Assembly (NCBI GenBank): GCA_016188825.1
Contig: JACPHA010000010.1
Span: forward strand, 1-64,000
Origin: Candidatus Pacearchaeota archaeon
Lineage (GTDB): Archaea; Nanobdellota; Nanobdellia; Pacearchaeales; GW2011-AR1
Direction of reading: 5' to 3'
Length of the DNA stretch: 64,000 bases
In this document: positions 43,271-51,289 of the stretch, piece by piece
Position numbering within the stretch: position 1 is the first letter of the stretch
Layout of the letters: every line of letters starts with the position of its first letter
The notes under the pieces: generated by a model
Databases searched by the model: none
Told to the model about the DNA's origin: nothing
The model's input: the letters and a program-made list of their open reading frames with translations, nothing else
Made by a program: the position numbers and the translations under genes

Positions 43271-43627
43271 ATGGAATTAGTTGCATTTTTAGGAAAAGAA
43301 AAAGAAAATTTAGGACAGCTCGCCGGACTAATCAACAACATGGACTGCGAAAAAATATTTCTTGTAAAGGATAAAAATGCCGGGGATTTAATCAAGCACC
43401 AAAAATGCAAAACAATTGCAGTTGATACAGCCAAAGATTTATTGTCTTTGAAAAACGAAATAAAAGAAAAATTAAAACAAGAGCTTAACAACGATTTCGA
43501 AGTCGCTTTGTCAATTGCCTCTGGCTCAGGAAAAGAGCACATGGCTTTAATCTCTGCCCTGCTCTCGATTCCAGTCGGAATTAGGTTTGTTGCATACACA
43601 AAAAAAGGCATTGAATTTTTGGAATGA
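43271..43627 (+). CDS. Small Rossmann-like protein, unknown function
   Basis: 118 residues, alpha/beta: MELVAFLGKEKENLGQLAGL, IFLVKDKNAGDLIKHQK, then ALSIASGSGKEHMALISALL. The last block is reminiscent of CARF/Rossmann ligand sites (G-S-G-K) but I cannot confirm this. It begins near the ATG 43271 after an AT-rich leader. Confidence 0.55.
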   Translation: MELVAFLGKEKENLGQLAGLINNMDCEKIFLVKDKNAGDLIKHQKCKTIAVDTAKDLLSLKNEIKEKLKQELNNDFEVALSIASGSGKEHMALISALLSIPVGIRFVAYTKKGIEFLE

Positions 43628-43700
43628 AGAATAATAACGCTTAAATATCTCTTACAGTTAAAATTTTTATGACGGAAACAAAAACACAAAATAAAATGTT

Positions 43701-43928
43701 TTATCTGCCGTTATTAACTTGACCACTTAACTTTCTCTCTTCATTTCCCATTTTTCTTCCTAACTGATAAGATAAAACCGCCGCATCAAACCAATCAAAA
43801 TTAATATTTGGGTTTGAGGCATATTCTAAAAAAGAGTCTAATAGCTCTTCTTCTCTCCCAACTTCATATCTAAATATAAATCCTTCATTGCCTTTCATTA
43901 AAGTTATTTGTCTTAAATTTTCGCTCAT
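43701..43928 (-). CDS. Small unknown protein, tandem paralogue 2
   Basis: About 75 residues: ENLRQITLMKGNEGFIFRYE, then ELLDSFLEYASNPNINFDWF and DAAVLSYQLGRKMG. The ATG at 43928 was chosen over an upstream GTG. It shares a YxxGxE...LL...FDwfDA pattern with the gene before it, so they are tandem paralogues. Function unknown. Confidence 0.55.
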   Translation of the reverse strand: MSENLRQITLMKGNEGFIFRYEVGREEELLDSFLEYASNPNINFDWFDAAVLSYQLGRKMGNEERKLSGQVNNGR

Positions 43929-43929
43929 T

Positions 43930-44199
43930 CTAAAAACGCGGTACACTGCCCAAAGTTCCTTGTTCCCCCTGCATTATTTTATCTATCCCAGATAATAGAG
44001 CTATTGCATCAATAAAATCAAAACCATTCCATCTTTCTTGACTACATATTTTCAAAACACGAGCTAAGATTTGTTTATTTCCTGGAGAATATCTAAAAAC
44101 ATAATGATGTTTTTCTCCGTCAATTTCTTTTTTTATACTCAACTTTCTCAATCCATCTTCACCGATGGAGTATTCTATGTCTCTAATTTCAATTGTCAT
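43930..44199 (-). CDS. Small unknown protein, tandem paralogue 1
   Basis: About 89 residues: EIRDIEYSIGEDGLRKLSIK, then HHYVFRYSPGNKQILARVLK and WNGFDFIDAIALLSGIDKIM. The ATG at 44199 follows GGGGAAAA. It has the same FxYxxGxxxxL...FDFIDA pattern as its neighbour, with which it is translated almost without a gap. Confidence 0.55.
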   Translation of the reverse strand: MTIEIRDIEYSIGEDGLRKLSIKKEIDGEKHHYVFRYSPGNKQILARVLKICSQERWNGFDFIDAIALLSGIDKIMQGEQGTLGSVPRF

Positions 44200-44441
44200 T
44201 TTTCCCCAATGAGCGCACGGTATCAAACTTTATAAACTTTTCTGTTTGTGACTACTATTTTATTACACTAAAATTCATTCATAGCTTAAATTTTAGTCAG
44301 AATTGTTTTAGGGGCCGTCGTTTTTTAATAATATCAGAAATTTATTTTTATTATGTAAGTTGATAACTTATAAAGAATAATGACAGAAATATGGTGTCAT
44401 TTTCAGAGCACTATCTTTTTGCTTTTCGGTACCAACTAAAT

Positions 44442-45842
44442 CTAAAAAACTGTGAAAGCCCACTTAATCATCATCAAAAGAAGCAAGCCAAGAATAAACC
44501 AAGTTGCTCCGGCAAAAGCTTTCTTTCCTATATTTTCCTTTCCGGTTATGGCCCATATCGCCAGGTAAAAGAATCTTCCTCCGTCGAGAATTCCCAAAGG
44601 CAGCATGTTGAACAATGCGACTGCAAAATTAATGAAAACAATCCACCAGAGCAAATAATAAATGAACCACCCGAAACCGCCAATATTTGAATCATAATGC
44701 ACAAAAGGATTTTTTACTTTGGCAAATATCTTATCATAGAGTTTTCCTAAAAAACCATTGCTTCCAACTGGCAAAAACCCAACACCCAAAAAGGCCTTGC
44801 CGTCATTGTTTCCAAGTTCAACCTCATACTCTTTCCTTTCTGCAACAGTTCCCTGCCCAGGATCAAGTATCGCAGTTTTCACATTTACTTTATCCCCGGG
44901 GCGATAATCCTGCAGAACCTCAGAGAGAGATTTCATACTTGTTACCTTTTCGCCGTCAATTTCTGTTATTGCTCCCCTAATTTGCTCTCTAAACGCGGGA
45001 GAATCATAATATACAAACACATTTGGAAGATTATTTTCCAGAGAATTTTTCAATGTATCCTTCTCTGCGAAAAATGTCCTGTCATAAGCTTTTATTTCAA
45101 CATATTTTTCAGGAGCAATTGTGCTGTTTCCAATTACAATAACATCGCTTGTATTAATTTGTGCGATAGCATAGCTATTAAATTTAACTCCGGCAGGAAC
45201 AAAGAAACTTGAGAAAAATAAAAGGAGAATCAAGCCAAAAATTATTGTCATTATTATATTCGCAAAAGTTCCGGCAGCAAGCACAGACATTTGAGGGAAT
45301 TTCTTTGCCTTCGCCATCTGTTTTTCGTCAGGCTCGACAAAAGCGCCTAAAATAGGACCAAGAAAAGCAAAACCAGTCGAATGTATCTTAAAATTCTCAA
45401 GCTTTGCAAATATTCCATGAGCGAATTCATGTGTTATGATAACAATTGCCAAAATAATAACAAAATATGTAAAATACAAAGGTGGGAAAAAAGATTCCAA
45501 ACCAAATATCTTCGGAAAATATGGAATTATTGGTGCAATTGGCGGCGCCTTTATAACTCTGGCTATCGGAAATTTCAGATACAAATAAGTAGATTTTATC
45601 ATCAGCCAGATCATAGAGACCATAAGAATCATGCCGGACAGAATAATGACATATCTTAAGGGCCTTAAAATTTTTTCAAATTTTTTAGAAAACTTATTAA
45701 TAAAATTTATTCCTATTTTTGTCCTGTATAAATACAAAACTCCCTGCCTCTGAAGATTTTTTTTCCTAGTTGAAAGAAAAAGAATCACAGCTAAGATAAA
45801 CAATGCCATGAATCCCAAATCATACAATACAAATCCGTACAT
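44442..45842 (-). CDS. Site-2 protease (M50) with PDZ domain
   Basis: 466 residues. Intramembrane metalloprotease: zinc motif IITHEFAHGIFAKLEN, PDZ domain in the middle (AITEIDGEKVTSMKSLSEVL) and the second active-site motif LGILDGGRFFYLAI near the C-terminus. About six membrane helices. It releases membrane-bound factors; the substrate is unknown. It is downstream of the translation genes eIF5A and eL40 on the same strand. Confidence 0.9.
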   Translation of the reverse strand: MYGFVLYDLGFMALFILAVILFLSTRKKNLQRQGVLYLYRTKIGINFINKFSKKFEKILRPLRYVIILSGMILMVSMIWLMIKSTYLYLKFPIARVIKAPPIAPIIPYFPKIFGLESFFPPLYFTYFVIILAIVIITHEFAHGIFAKLENFKIHSTGFAFLGPILGAFVEPDEKQMAKAKKFPQMSVLAAGTFANIIMTIIFGLILLLFFSSFFVPAGVKFNSYAIAQINTSDVIVIGNSTIAPEKYVEIKAYDRTFFAEKDTLKNSLENNLPNVFVYYDSPAFREQIRGAITEIDGEKVTSMKSLSEVLQDYRPGDKVNVKTAILDPGQGTVAERKEYEVELGNNDGKAFLGVGFLPVGSNGFLGKLYDKIFAKVKNPFVHYDSNIGGFGWFIYYLLWWIVFINFAVALFNMLPLGILDGGRFFYLAIWAITGKENIGKKAFAGATWFILGLLLLMMIKWAFTVF

Positions 45843-45872
45843 TTTGCTAGTTCCTCTTTAATTCCTTTTACC

Positions 45873-46037
45873 TCACTTTTTCTTTATAGGTCTGAAATTC
45901 CCGCTGTTGCATTTCGGGCATTTAACCTTTCCCGCGTTAATCCTTACTGCCTGCGATCTAATTTTCTTGTTGCAATTCCTGCATACAAAAACATCTGAAA
46001 ACATTCTTCTCTGCGCTGCAACTATTTTCGTCGCCAT
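45873..46037 (-). CDS. rpl40e: Ribosomal protein eL40
   Basis: 54 residues with two CxxC knuckles: AAQRRMFSDVFVCRNCNKKI, then GKVKCPKCNSGNFRPIKKK. Typical of archaeal eL40. The reading frame is too short to be found by simple length filters. Two bases follow the micro-ORF before it. Confidence 0.9.
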   Translation of the reverse strand: MATKIVAAQRRMFSDVFVCRNCNKKIRSQAVRINAGKVKCPKCNSGNFRPIKKK

Positions 46038-46039
46038 TT

Positions 46040-46156
46040 TTATTTATATTGTTTAAGCAAAACCTCCAATTTCTCATAAAATGTTTTCAAATTAACAATC
46101 GTAGGTTTATAATTTATATCACCACTCCTAACTGAATAATTTATTTCTTTTTCCAT
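46040..46156 (-). CDS. 38-residue micro-protein between aIF5A and eL40
   Basis: An ATG at 46156 directly after the aIF5A stop opens EKEINYSVRSGDINYKPTIV, ending LEVLLKQYK; its stop is two bases before the eL40 start. Tight packing on both sides supports translation. Function unknown. Confidence 0.5.
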   Translation of the reverse strand: MEKEINYSVRSGDINYKPTIVNLKTFYEKLEVLLKQYK

Positions 46157-46546
46157 CTAAAGTGCCCTCATTATAACCTTTTTCCCTTCAATATCCCAAT
46201 ATTCAACCTGTTTTTCTGCATCTATTTGTTCTTTTATTTCCTCAAGATAAGGTAAGTCCATAGTTTCATAGCTTTCCAAATCCATCACCGAGGCAGTTCC
46301 TTCTCCAACGTTTAAAACCTGCGCCTTTCTTTTCTCAACATTAGGAACATCAAATTTCTCTCCTCCGGGAACAGCAATTATTTTCTTTTTCCCGTTGAAA
46401 ACGCCTTCAGCCACGATTCTGCATTTGCTAGCCCCATGCTTCCCGGTTTTGCTTATGTCATTGGACTTGACAGCATAGGGTTCATTATTAACAAGAATAA
46501 TACTTCCAGGCTTTGCCTGCGTCGCCTCTATAATTTTCAGAACCAT
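46157..46546 (-). CDS. eif5a: Translation factor aIF5A
   Basis: 129 residues. The hypusine site is Lys36 in SKTGKHGASKCRIVAEGV; the C-terminal OB-fold is present (LNVGEGTASVMDLESYETMD). Start at ATG 46546 (MVLKIIEATQAKPGS), preferred over the upstream TTG. aIF5A relieves ribosome stalling at proline stretches. Confidence 0.92.
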   Translation of the reverse strand: MVLKIIEATQAKPGSIILVNNEPYAVKSNDISKTGKHGASKCRIVAEGVFNGKKKIIAVPGGEKFDVPNVEKRKAQVLNVGEGTASVMDLESYETMDLPYLEEIKEQIDAEKQVEYWDIEGKKVIMRAL

Positions 46547-46596
46547 ATTCAATTTTCACAAGAAACGTTTATAAATCTTTATATTTTATTGACTTA

Positions 46597-47292
46597 ATGA
46601 CACAGCAACAAGCAATGCAAACAACTGCAAAGAACGATTTTGTCGAAATAAAATACACCGGATTTGCAAACGACCAGATTTTTGATTCAAACATTGAAGA
46701 AGATGCACAAAAAATAAACCCCAAAGCCAAAGAAAGAAAAACAGTAATTGTCATAGGTCAAGGCATGGTTGTTTCCGGTTTAGATAAAACATTGGAAAAT
46801 AAAGAAATAGGAAAAGAATATGAAATTTCTTTAACGCCAAAAGAAAGTTTTGGTGACAGAAAAAGAGAGCTAATAAAAACAATTCCTTTAAGCGTTTTTC
46901 ATGGGCATAATGTCCTGCCTCGCGCAGGAATGCTCTTAACTCTTGATAACATGCTTGTAAAAATAGTTGCAGTTTCAGGAGCGCGAGTCACAGCGGATTT
47001 TAACAATCCTCTAGCAGGAAAAAAAATAAAATATAAATTAACAATATCAAAAAAAATAACAGATGATAAAGAAAAAGCAGAATCATTATTCACCTTCTTC
47101 CTCGGTTTTTCTCCAGAATTTGAAATGCAGGAAAAAAGCATAAAAGTAAAAGGCCCAAAGAATCTTGAAACATTAATAAATCACTGCAAAGTCAAATTTC
47201 AAGAACTTTTGAACAAAGAAATTATCTTCGAAGAAGCCGAAGAAAAAGAAGAAAAGCACGAGCATAAAGAAGACGAAGAAATAAAAAATTAA
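46597..47292 (+). CDS. FKBP-type peptidyl-prolyl isomerase
   Basis: 231 residues. FKBP domain with an insert: DFVEIKYTGFANDQIFDSNI, VVSGLDKTLENKEIGKEYEI, FGDRKRELIKTIPLSVFH, then a C-terminal helical domain and a Glu/Lys/His-rich tail (EEKEEKHEHKEDEE). This is the SlyD/archaeal long-type FKBP, which folds proteins. Promoter-like TTTATAAATC near 46568. Confidence 0.88.
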   Translation: MTQQQAMQTTAKNDFVEIKYTGFANDQIFDSNIEEDAQKINPKAKERKTVIVIGQGMVVSGLDKTLENKEIGKEYEISLTPKESFGDRKRELIKTIPLSVFHGHNVLPRAGMLLTLDNMLVKIVAVSGARVTADFNNPLAGKKIKYKLTISKKITDDKEKAESLFTFFLGFSPEFEMQEKSIKVKGPKNLETLINHCKVKFQELLNKEIIFEEAEEKEEKHEHKEDEEIKN

Positions 47293-47451
47293 ATAACCTT
47301 CTCATAAAGATAACCCTCCGCAATTATTTCTATTAATGTAATGTTAAGCCAATGGGCAATGGTTGATAATTATCTTAGATAATTTGTTATTAACAATGCA
47401 TTGGTTTTGGGGTTAAAGATATTAAAATTCCCCATTTCAACAATAAAAATA

Positions 47452-47472
47452 CTTATAAACGGTTTAAACTTA
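47452..47472 (+). promoter_or_regulatory. FtsZ promoter region
   Basis: CTTATAAACGGTTTAAACTT has two TATA-like blocks, the second about 25 bases before the ATG at 47489. Confidence 0.5.
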
Positions 47473-47488
47473 TTAAATTAATAAAAAG

Positions 47489-48571
47489 ATGGCTCAAGTA
47501 TATTTAGAAAAAGACAACCCGCAGACAAAAGCAATTGATGAAGAATTGGAATCTTTGTTGCAGAATCAATCAGCAAGAATTAAAGTAGTGGGCTGCGGTG
47601 GCGGCGGAGGTAACTGTGTTTCCAGAATGAAGGAAATAGGGATTAAGGGTTGTGAAATCATGGCGATTAACACAGATGCACAAGATCTGCTCTATACAAA
47701 CGTTGACACAAAAATCCTTATTGGCAGGGAATTAACTAAAGGCTTGGGAGCAGGCAGCAATCCAAAAATTGGTGAGCAGGCGGCAAAAGAATCTGAATCT
47801 GAAATAAGAAAAAAACTAAATGAATCAGACATGGTTTTCATTACATGTGGCTTGGGTGGCGGGACAGGAACAGGGGCTTCTCCAATAATAGCAGAAATAG
47901 CAAAAAGAGCAGGCGCGCTAACAATCGGTGTTGTGACTCTGCCATTTACTGTAGAAGGTCAAAAAAGAATTGAAAACGCGCAAAACGGCTTGGAAAAACT
48001 GGCTTCAATTGTTGATACATTAATTGTAATTCCAAATGATAAACTTCTTGAGATTGCCCCCGATTTGCCAATCCACACAGCATTTAAAGTTGCAGACGAG
48101 ATTTTAACGAATTCGGTAAAAGGCATTACAGAATTAATAACAAAAGCCGGTTTAGTGAACCTAGATTTTGCAGACGTAAAAGCAGTAATGTTCAACGGCG
48201 GAGTTTCATTAATTGGCATTGGCGAATCAGACTCAAGAGACAAGGCAAGAGAAGCAGTAGAAAGAGCAATCAACAATCCTCTTCTTGACGTCGACATAAC
48301 AAACGCAAAAGGAGTTCTTGTAAATATAATAGGCGGAAACGACATGTCTTTAGAAGAATACAAGCGAGTGATGGAGCATATAGGAGAAAAAGTAGCGCCA
48401 GACGCAAAAATAATTTCAGGAGCACAGCTATCTCCAGACATGCAGAACTCAATGAAAGTTTTGATTATCGTTACCGGAGTAAAAAGCTCACAAATCCTAG
48501 GCTCTTCTGATTTCGAAATCGGAAAAAACTCTCTAGAAGAAGAGCTAGGAATTGATTTTGTTAAGGAATGA
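47489..48571 (+). CDS. ftsZ: Cell division protein FtsZ
   Basis: 360 residues. Tubulin-like GTPase that forms the division ring: VVGCGGGGGNCVSRM at the start, tubulin signature GLGGGTGTGASPII near residue 124, then NDKLLEIAPDLPIHTAF. SepF at 28827-29207 is its probable membrane anchor. The C-terminal tail is short (ELGIDFVKE). Confidence 0.95.
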   Translation: MAQVYLEKDNPQTKAIDEELESLLQNQSARIKVVGCGGGGGNCVSRMKEIGIKGCEIMAINTDAQDLLYTNVDTKILIGRELTKGLGAGSNPKIGEQAAKESESEIRKKLNESDMVFITCGLGGGTGTGASPIIAEIAKRAGALTIGVVTLPFTVEGQKRIENAQNGLEKLASIVDTLIVIPNDKLLEIAPDLPIHTAFKVADEILTNSVKGITELITKAGLVNLDFADVKAVMFNGGVSLIGIGESDSRDKAREAVERAINNPLLDVDITNAKGVLVNIIGGNDMSLEEYKRVMEHIGEKVAPDAKIISGAQLSPDMQNSMKVLIIVTGVKSSQILGSSDFEIGKNSLEEELGIDFVKE

Positions 48572-48608
48572 GAGTAAAATATAAATACAACCCAATCCTC
48601 AAAAAACA

Positions 48609-48809
48609 ATGGAATATTCGGTTACCTGTAATTGCGGGCATGAAGTAAAGGGCGAAGAGCGCAGAAAAGTAGAAGCAGAAATGTGGCGTCATGCAATTCA
48701 AGACCATGCCGAAATGGTAAAGAATATGTCTGCCGAGCAATTCACCAAAATCATGCGCGAGTGGGACGAAAAATTCGCCTCCCAAGAAGAAGAATATTTA
48801 GAAGAATAA
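48609..48809 (+). CDS. DUF1059-like small protein
   Basis: 66 residues: VTCNCGHEVKGEERRKVEAE, then IQDHAEMVKNMSAEQFTKIM. The CxCG knuckle and the later HAE pattern match DUF1059. It lies 37 bases after FtsZ on the same strand, probably co-transcribed. Confidence 0.65.
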   Translation: MEYSVTCNCGHEVKGEERRKVEAEMWRHAIQDHAEMVKNMSAEQFTKIMREWDEKFASQEEEYLEE

Positions 48810-48815
48810 TATATC

Positions 48816-49226
48816 ATGAATCTAAAAAGAGCGGTTTGGGTTGGAATTGTAACTTATATTCTTTCACTAATAATAGGGATTGTTGTAATATCTCTACTCG
48901 GCTTCGATTTCACGCAAAGCGCAGAAATTCCAAATTCTATTTTTCTAATCAACATAATAATAACAATAATTGTCGTAGCATTATTCACGCTATTTTATCT
49001 CAAAGATAAAAAAATAAATCAGAATGCAAAAGAAGGTTTCTTTTTCGGGCTTGTTTTAATAATATTAGGGTTTATTTTTGATGTAATTATTTTCTCTATC
49101 TCTGCTGCAGCAACAAACACTCAAAAAAACATAATAGAATATTACTCAAACCCTCTTTTCTGGCTTGCTTTAATTTTATTTTTAGCTACAACAACAATTG
49201 TCGGAGCAATCAAAGGAAAAAGATAA
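48816..49226 (+). CDS. Four-helix membrane protein
   Basis: 136 residues with four membrane helices (AVWVGIVTYILSLIIGIVVI, IFLINIIITIIVVALFTLFY, GFFFGLVLIILGFIFDVIIF, LFWLALILFLATTTIVGAIK). It follows the DUF1059-like gene after 6 bases. Function unknown. Confidence 0.65.
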   Translation: MNLKRAVWVGIVTYILSLIIGIVVISLLGFDFTQSAEIPNSIFLINIIITIIVVALFTLFYLKDKKINQNAKEGFFFGLVLIILGFIFDVIIFSISAAATNTQKNIIEYYSNPLFWLALILFLATTTIVGAIKGKR

Positions 49227-49233
49227 TTAAATA

Positions 49234-50022
49234 CTAAATGGTTATTCCGCATTTTTCCAGCCTCTTTTTCATCTCTTCTTGAATTTCTGGATAACCAACC
49301 CTAATTATTTTATGCATTTTTTCTCTATCTCTTTCATTTCCTTGTAAAAGTCTGACAGCTTCCGCAAAACCCTCTTCGGTTCTTAGCATATTTACTGCCC
49401 ATCTATGCCTGTCTTCTCGCCATTCCTTTATGTTTTTGTCAACATCTTCTCCCATAATTTTTTCTTTTCTCAAGTGCTCCCAAGAAAAATCATCCATGTA
49501 AATAACTGCTTTGGATTCTAATCCTAATTCTTTCACAACATCAACGCCTTCTTCCATTCTCTCAACATAAAAAAAGACATTTTCTATCTTTCCATTATTC
49601 TTTCTTATTGTCGGTATCCAGTAATCTCTAAGCGACGACCCCTCATTATTCAAGTCAGCAACATGAACAACTTTTCTTCCAGAAATATCTGTTTCAATAT
49701 CTCTTCTATCTTTATACAGTCTTGCATGAGGCTTAAACAAAACAAAAGCAGAAGGAATGGAAAAAACCCAGTCTCTGCTTTCCCCTCCTGAAATAACATA
49801 ATCATCTCTTTCCCCGAGAGAATCTTTAATAACTGCTGTTAATGACCAAATTGCTCTGTTATAATCATAAGGATTTTTTTCTACAGCTTCGCTCTTAATG
49901 TAATAAGGTCCTATTTTACCAGAAGTATAAGGAAAAAATAAATCCGTAAATCTAAATCCTCTGTTTCTCAATAAAATATCAATATTCTCTTTTTGTAATC
50001 TTACCCAAATATTTTTCTCCAT
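49234..50022 (-). CDS. Phosphoribosyltransferase-like protein
   Basis: About 262 residues. The type I PRTase binding loop is suggested by KVVHVADLNNEGSSLRDYW (the ADLNNEGSS stretch replacing the usual DDxxxTGxT), and YVISGGESRDWVFSIPSAFV resembles the core of orotate phosphoribosyltransferase. The C-terminus is helical and charged. Because the motif is divergent, enzymatic activity is uncertain. Start at ATG 50022, after the previous stop. Confidence 0.65.
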   Translation of the reverse strand: MEKNIWVRLQKENIDILLRNRGFRFTDLFFPYTSGKIGPYYIKSEAVEKNPYDYNRAIWSLTAVIKDSLGERDDYVISGGESRDWVFSIPSAFVLFKPHARLYKDRRDIETDISGRKVVHVADLNNEGSSLRDYWIPTIRKNNGKIENVFFYVERMEEGVDVVKELGLESKAVIYMDDFSWEHLRKEKIMGEDVDKNIKEWREDRHRWAVNMLRTEEGFAEAVRLLQGNERDREKMHKIIRVGYPEIQEEMKKRLEKCGITI

Positions 50023-50023
50023 C

Positions 50024-50377
50024 CTACTCTTTATCATCAGAAAGAAACTCTAATCCTGTCACCGTATCTCCGCAATAAACATCTCCTCTAATAAACCTAT
50101 TCTTTACCTCTTCAATAACTTTCTTTTTTAATCCTTCATCTATCACTTGTCCAAAAAAACACGTATCACTTTTTTCCTCTCGCCTTAAAAATGTATAAAC
50201 ATCATTAGATTTTACATTAAACTCTGTGTATGGTGTTGCAGCTCTGCTTTCCACAGCGTAGTGCTTTCCATCTTCAAAATCAGTGCCATGATAATCAAGT
50301 CTACGTCCTGCAATAGCATCAAGTCTTATGCATCCTCTGCTTTGATCATAGCCTCTAACAGCAATCTCTTTTGTCAT
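50024..50377 (-). CDS. Uncharacterised protein before the PRTase-like gene
   Basis: 117 residues, soluble, alpha/beta: EIAVRGYDQSRGCIRLDAIA, YHGTDFEDGKHYAVESRAAT, then FIRGDVYCGDTVTGLEFL. Family unknown. One transcript with the gene after it (stop and start are adjacent). Confidence 0.6.
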   Translation of the reverse strand: MTKEIAVRGYDQSRGCIRLDAIAGRRLDYHGTDFEDGKHYAVESRAATPYTEFNVKSNDVYTFLRREEKSDTCFFGQVIDEGLKKKVIEEVKNRFIRGDVYCGDTVTGLEFLSDDKE

Positions 50378-50501
50378 ACAAATATTTCATAATAGCAATT
50401 TAAATAATTTTCTTGTCTGAAATTTAATTTTCCAAATGCGCTTTTTGTCATTCGATAACAGTCCCAGAAACCTTTATAAAACTATCTTTTGTTTCATATA
50501 C

Positions 50502-50690
50502 ATGGATTTAACAAGCAAGCTAAAATCATTCCTTTTGCAATGCACAAGAGTCTGGCATCTTCTTAGAAAACCCACAACAGAAGAGTTAAAAACAGTCTCA
50601 AAAATCTCGGCAATTGGAATCTTAATTATCGGCGCAGTCGGTTTTTTCATCTCTGATTTCATAAAAATTCTAGAAAGGTTTTTTAGTTAA
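50502..50690 (+). CDS. secE: SecE (Sec61 gamma) protein translocase subunit
   Basis: 62 residues: DLTSKLKSFLLQCTRVWHLL, KPTTEELKTVSKISAIGILI, then one membrane helix. Typical archaeal SecE, part of the SecYEG channel. The start at 50502 (ATG) replaces a longer frame from 50436. It stands apart from spt5. Confidence 0.88.
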   Translation: MDLTSKLKSFLLQCTRVWHLLRKPTTEELKTVSKISAIGILIIGAVGFFISDFIKILERFFS

Positions 50691-50722
50691 GGTTTAATTA
50701 TTCGTTTCTAAAGAATTAGCAA

Positions 50723-50748
50723 AATCTTTTAAACACGCATTATTTAAA
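50723..50748 (+). promoter_or_regulatory. Promoter of tRNA-Pro and eL43
   Basis: AAATCTTTTAAACACGC followed by TTATTTAAATTT upstream of the tRNA at 50756 provides two TATA-like elements. Confidence 0.5.
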
Positions 50749-50755
50749 TTTTTCA

Positions 50756-50829
50756 GGGGTTGTAGTATAGCTTGGTTAGTATCCGAGGTTTGGGACCTCG
50801 TGACCCCGGTTCAAATCCGGGCAACCCCA
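50756..50829 (+). tRNA. tRNA-Pro (UGG)
   Basis: Folds as a normal cloverleaf: acceptor GGGGTTG/CAACCCC, D arm, anticodon stem CGAGG/CCTCG with loop TTTGGGA (anticodon TGG), T stem CCGG/CCGG-type with TTCAAAT loop. CCA is not encoded. No intron. Confidence 0.95.
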
Positions 50830-50878
50830 TTAATTATCAAACAGAATAATTTAAAAACACCATTTTTCCTATTCTGAA

Positions 50879-51103
50879 ATGGGAGCAAAGAAAAAGAAAA
50901 TAAAGGCATTCGGGAAATTCGGCTCGCGGGCAGGAGTAAGAGTCAGAAATAGATTTAATGCCGTAGAGTCTTTGCAAAGAAAATTCCAGCCCTCCCCCTT
51001 CCATCCGAACGCAAGAGCAAAAAGAATTGCAGCCGGAATCTGGAAGTGCATGAAAACCGGCAGAGTCTTCGCAGGCCATGCATATTATCTAAGAAAAGAA
51101 TAA
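50879..51103 (+). CDS. rpl37ae: Ribosomal protein eL43 (L37Ae) lacking the zinc ribbon
   Basis: 74 residues. FGKFGSRAGVRVRNRFNAVE and RIAAGIWKCMKTGRVFAGHA match the ends of L37Ae. The standard protein has four Cys in two CxxC pairs; here only one Cys (Cys57) remains, and the first pair is replaced by FQPSPFHPNARAK. It is a zinc-free variant or a degenerate copy. It lies 50 bases after tRNA-Pro. Confidence 0.82.
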   Translation: MGAKKKKIKAFGKFGSRAGVRVRNRFNAVESLQRKFQPSPFHPNARAKRIAAGIWKCMKTGRVFAGHAYYLRKE

Positions 51104-51289
51104 TTATTGCTTGTTCAATAAGTCTTTTTTTCTTTTTCTAACGCCAACCAGTTTATTAATTTCTTTTTCATAATATCTAACAAGCTCTTCCTGTCCCAAT
51201 TCAATTGCTTTTTGTTTTTTCTCCTCGTGAATTTTTATTTGGTCTTCTAATGATTTAACGCCCCTTTCAAGCCTCTTTTTTCTTTTCAT
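51104..51289 (-). CDS. 61-residue coiled-coil protein coupled to the nucleotidyltransferase
   Basis: A basic helical peptide (KRKKRLERGVKSLEDQIKIH; YEKEINKLVGVRKRKKDLL), overlapping the preceding gene by 4 bases (ATGA). It is tied to the nucleotidyltransferase, perhaps as its antitoxin or partner. Function unknown. Confidence 0.55.
   Translation of the reverse strand: MKRKKRLERGVKSLEDQIKIHEEKKQKAIELGQEELVRYYEKEINKLVGVRKRKKDLLNKQ

Noticed and set aside
43271-43627. CARF-type CRISPR ring nuclease
   Set aside because: GSGKEHMA is only a weak resemblance, no cas gene or CRISPR is near. Left as unknown.
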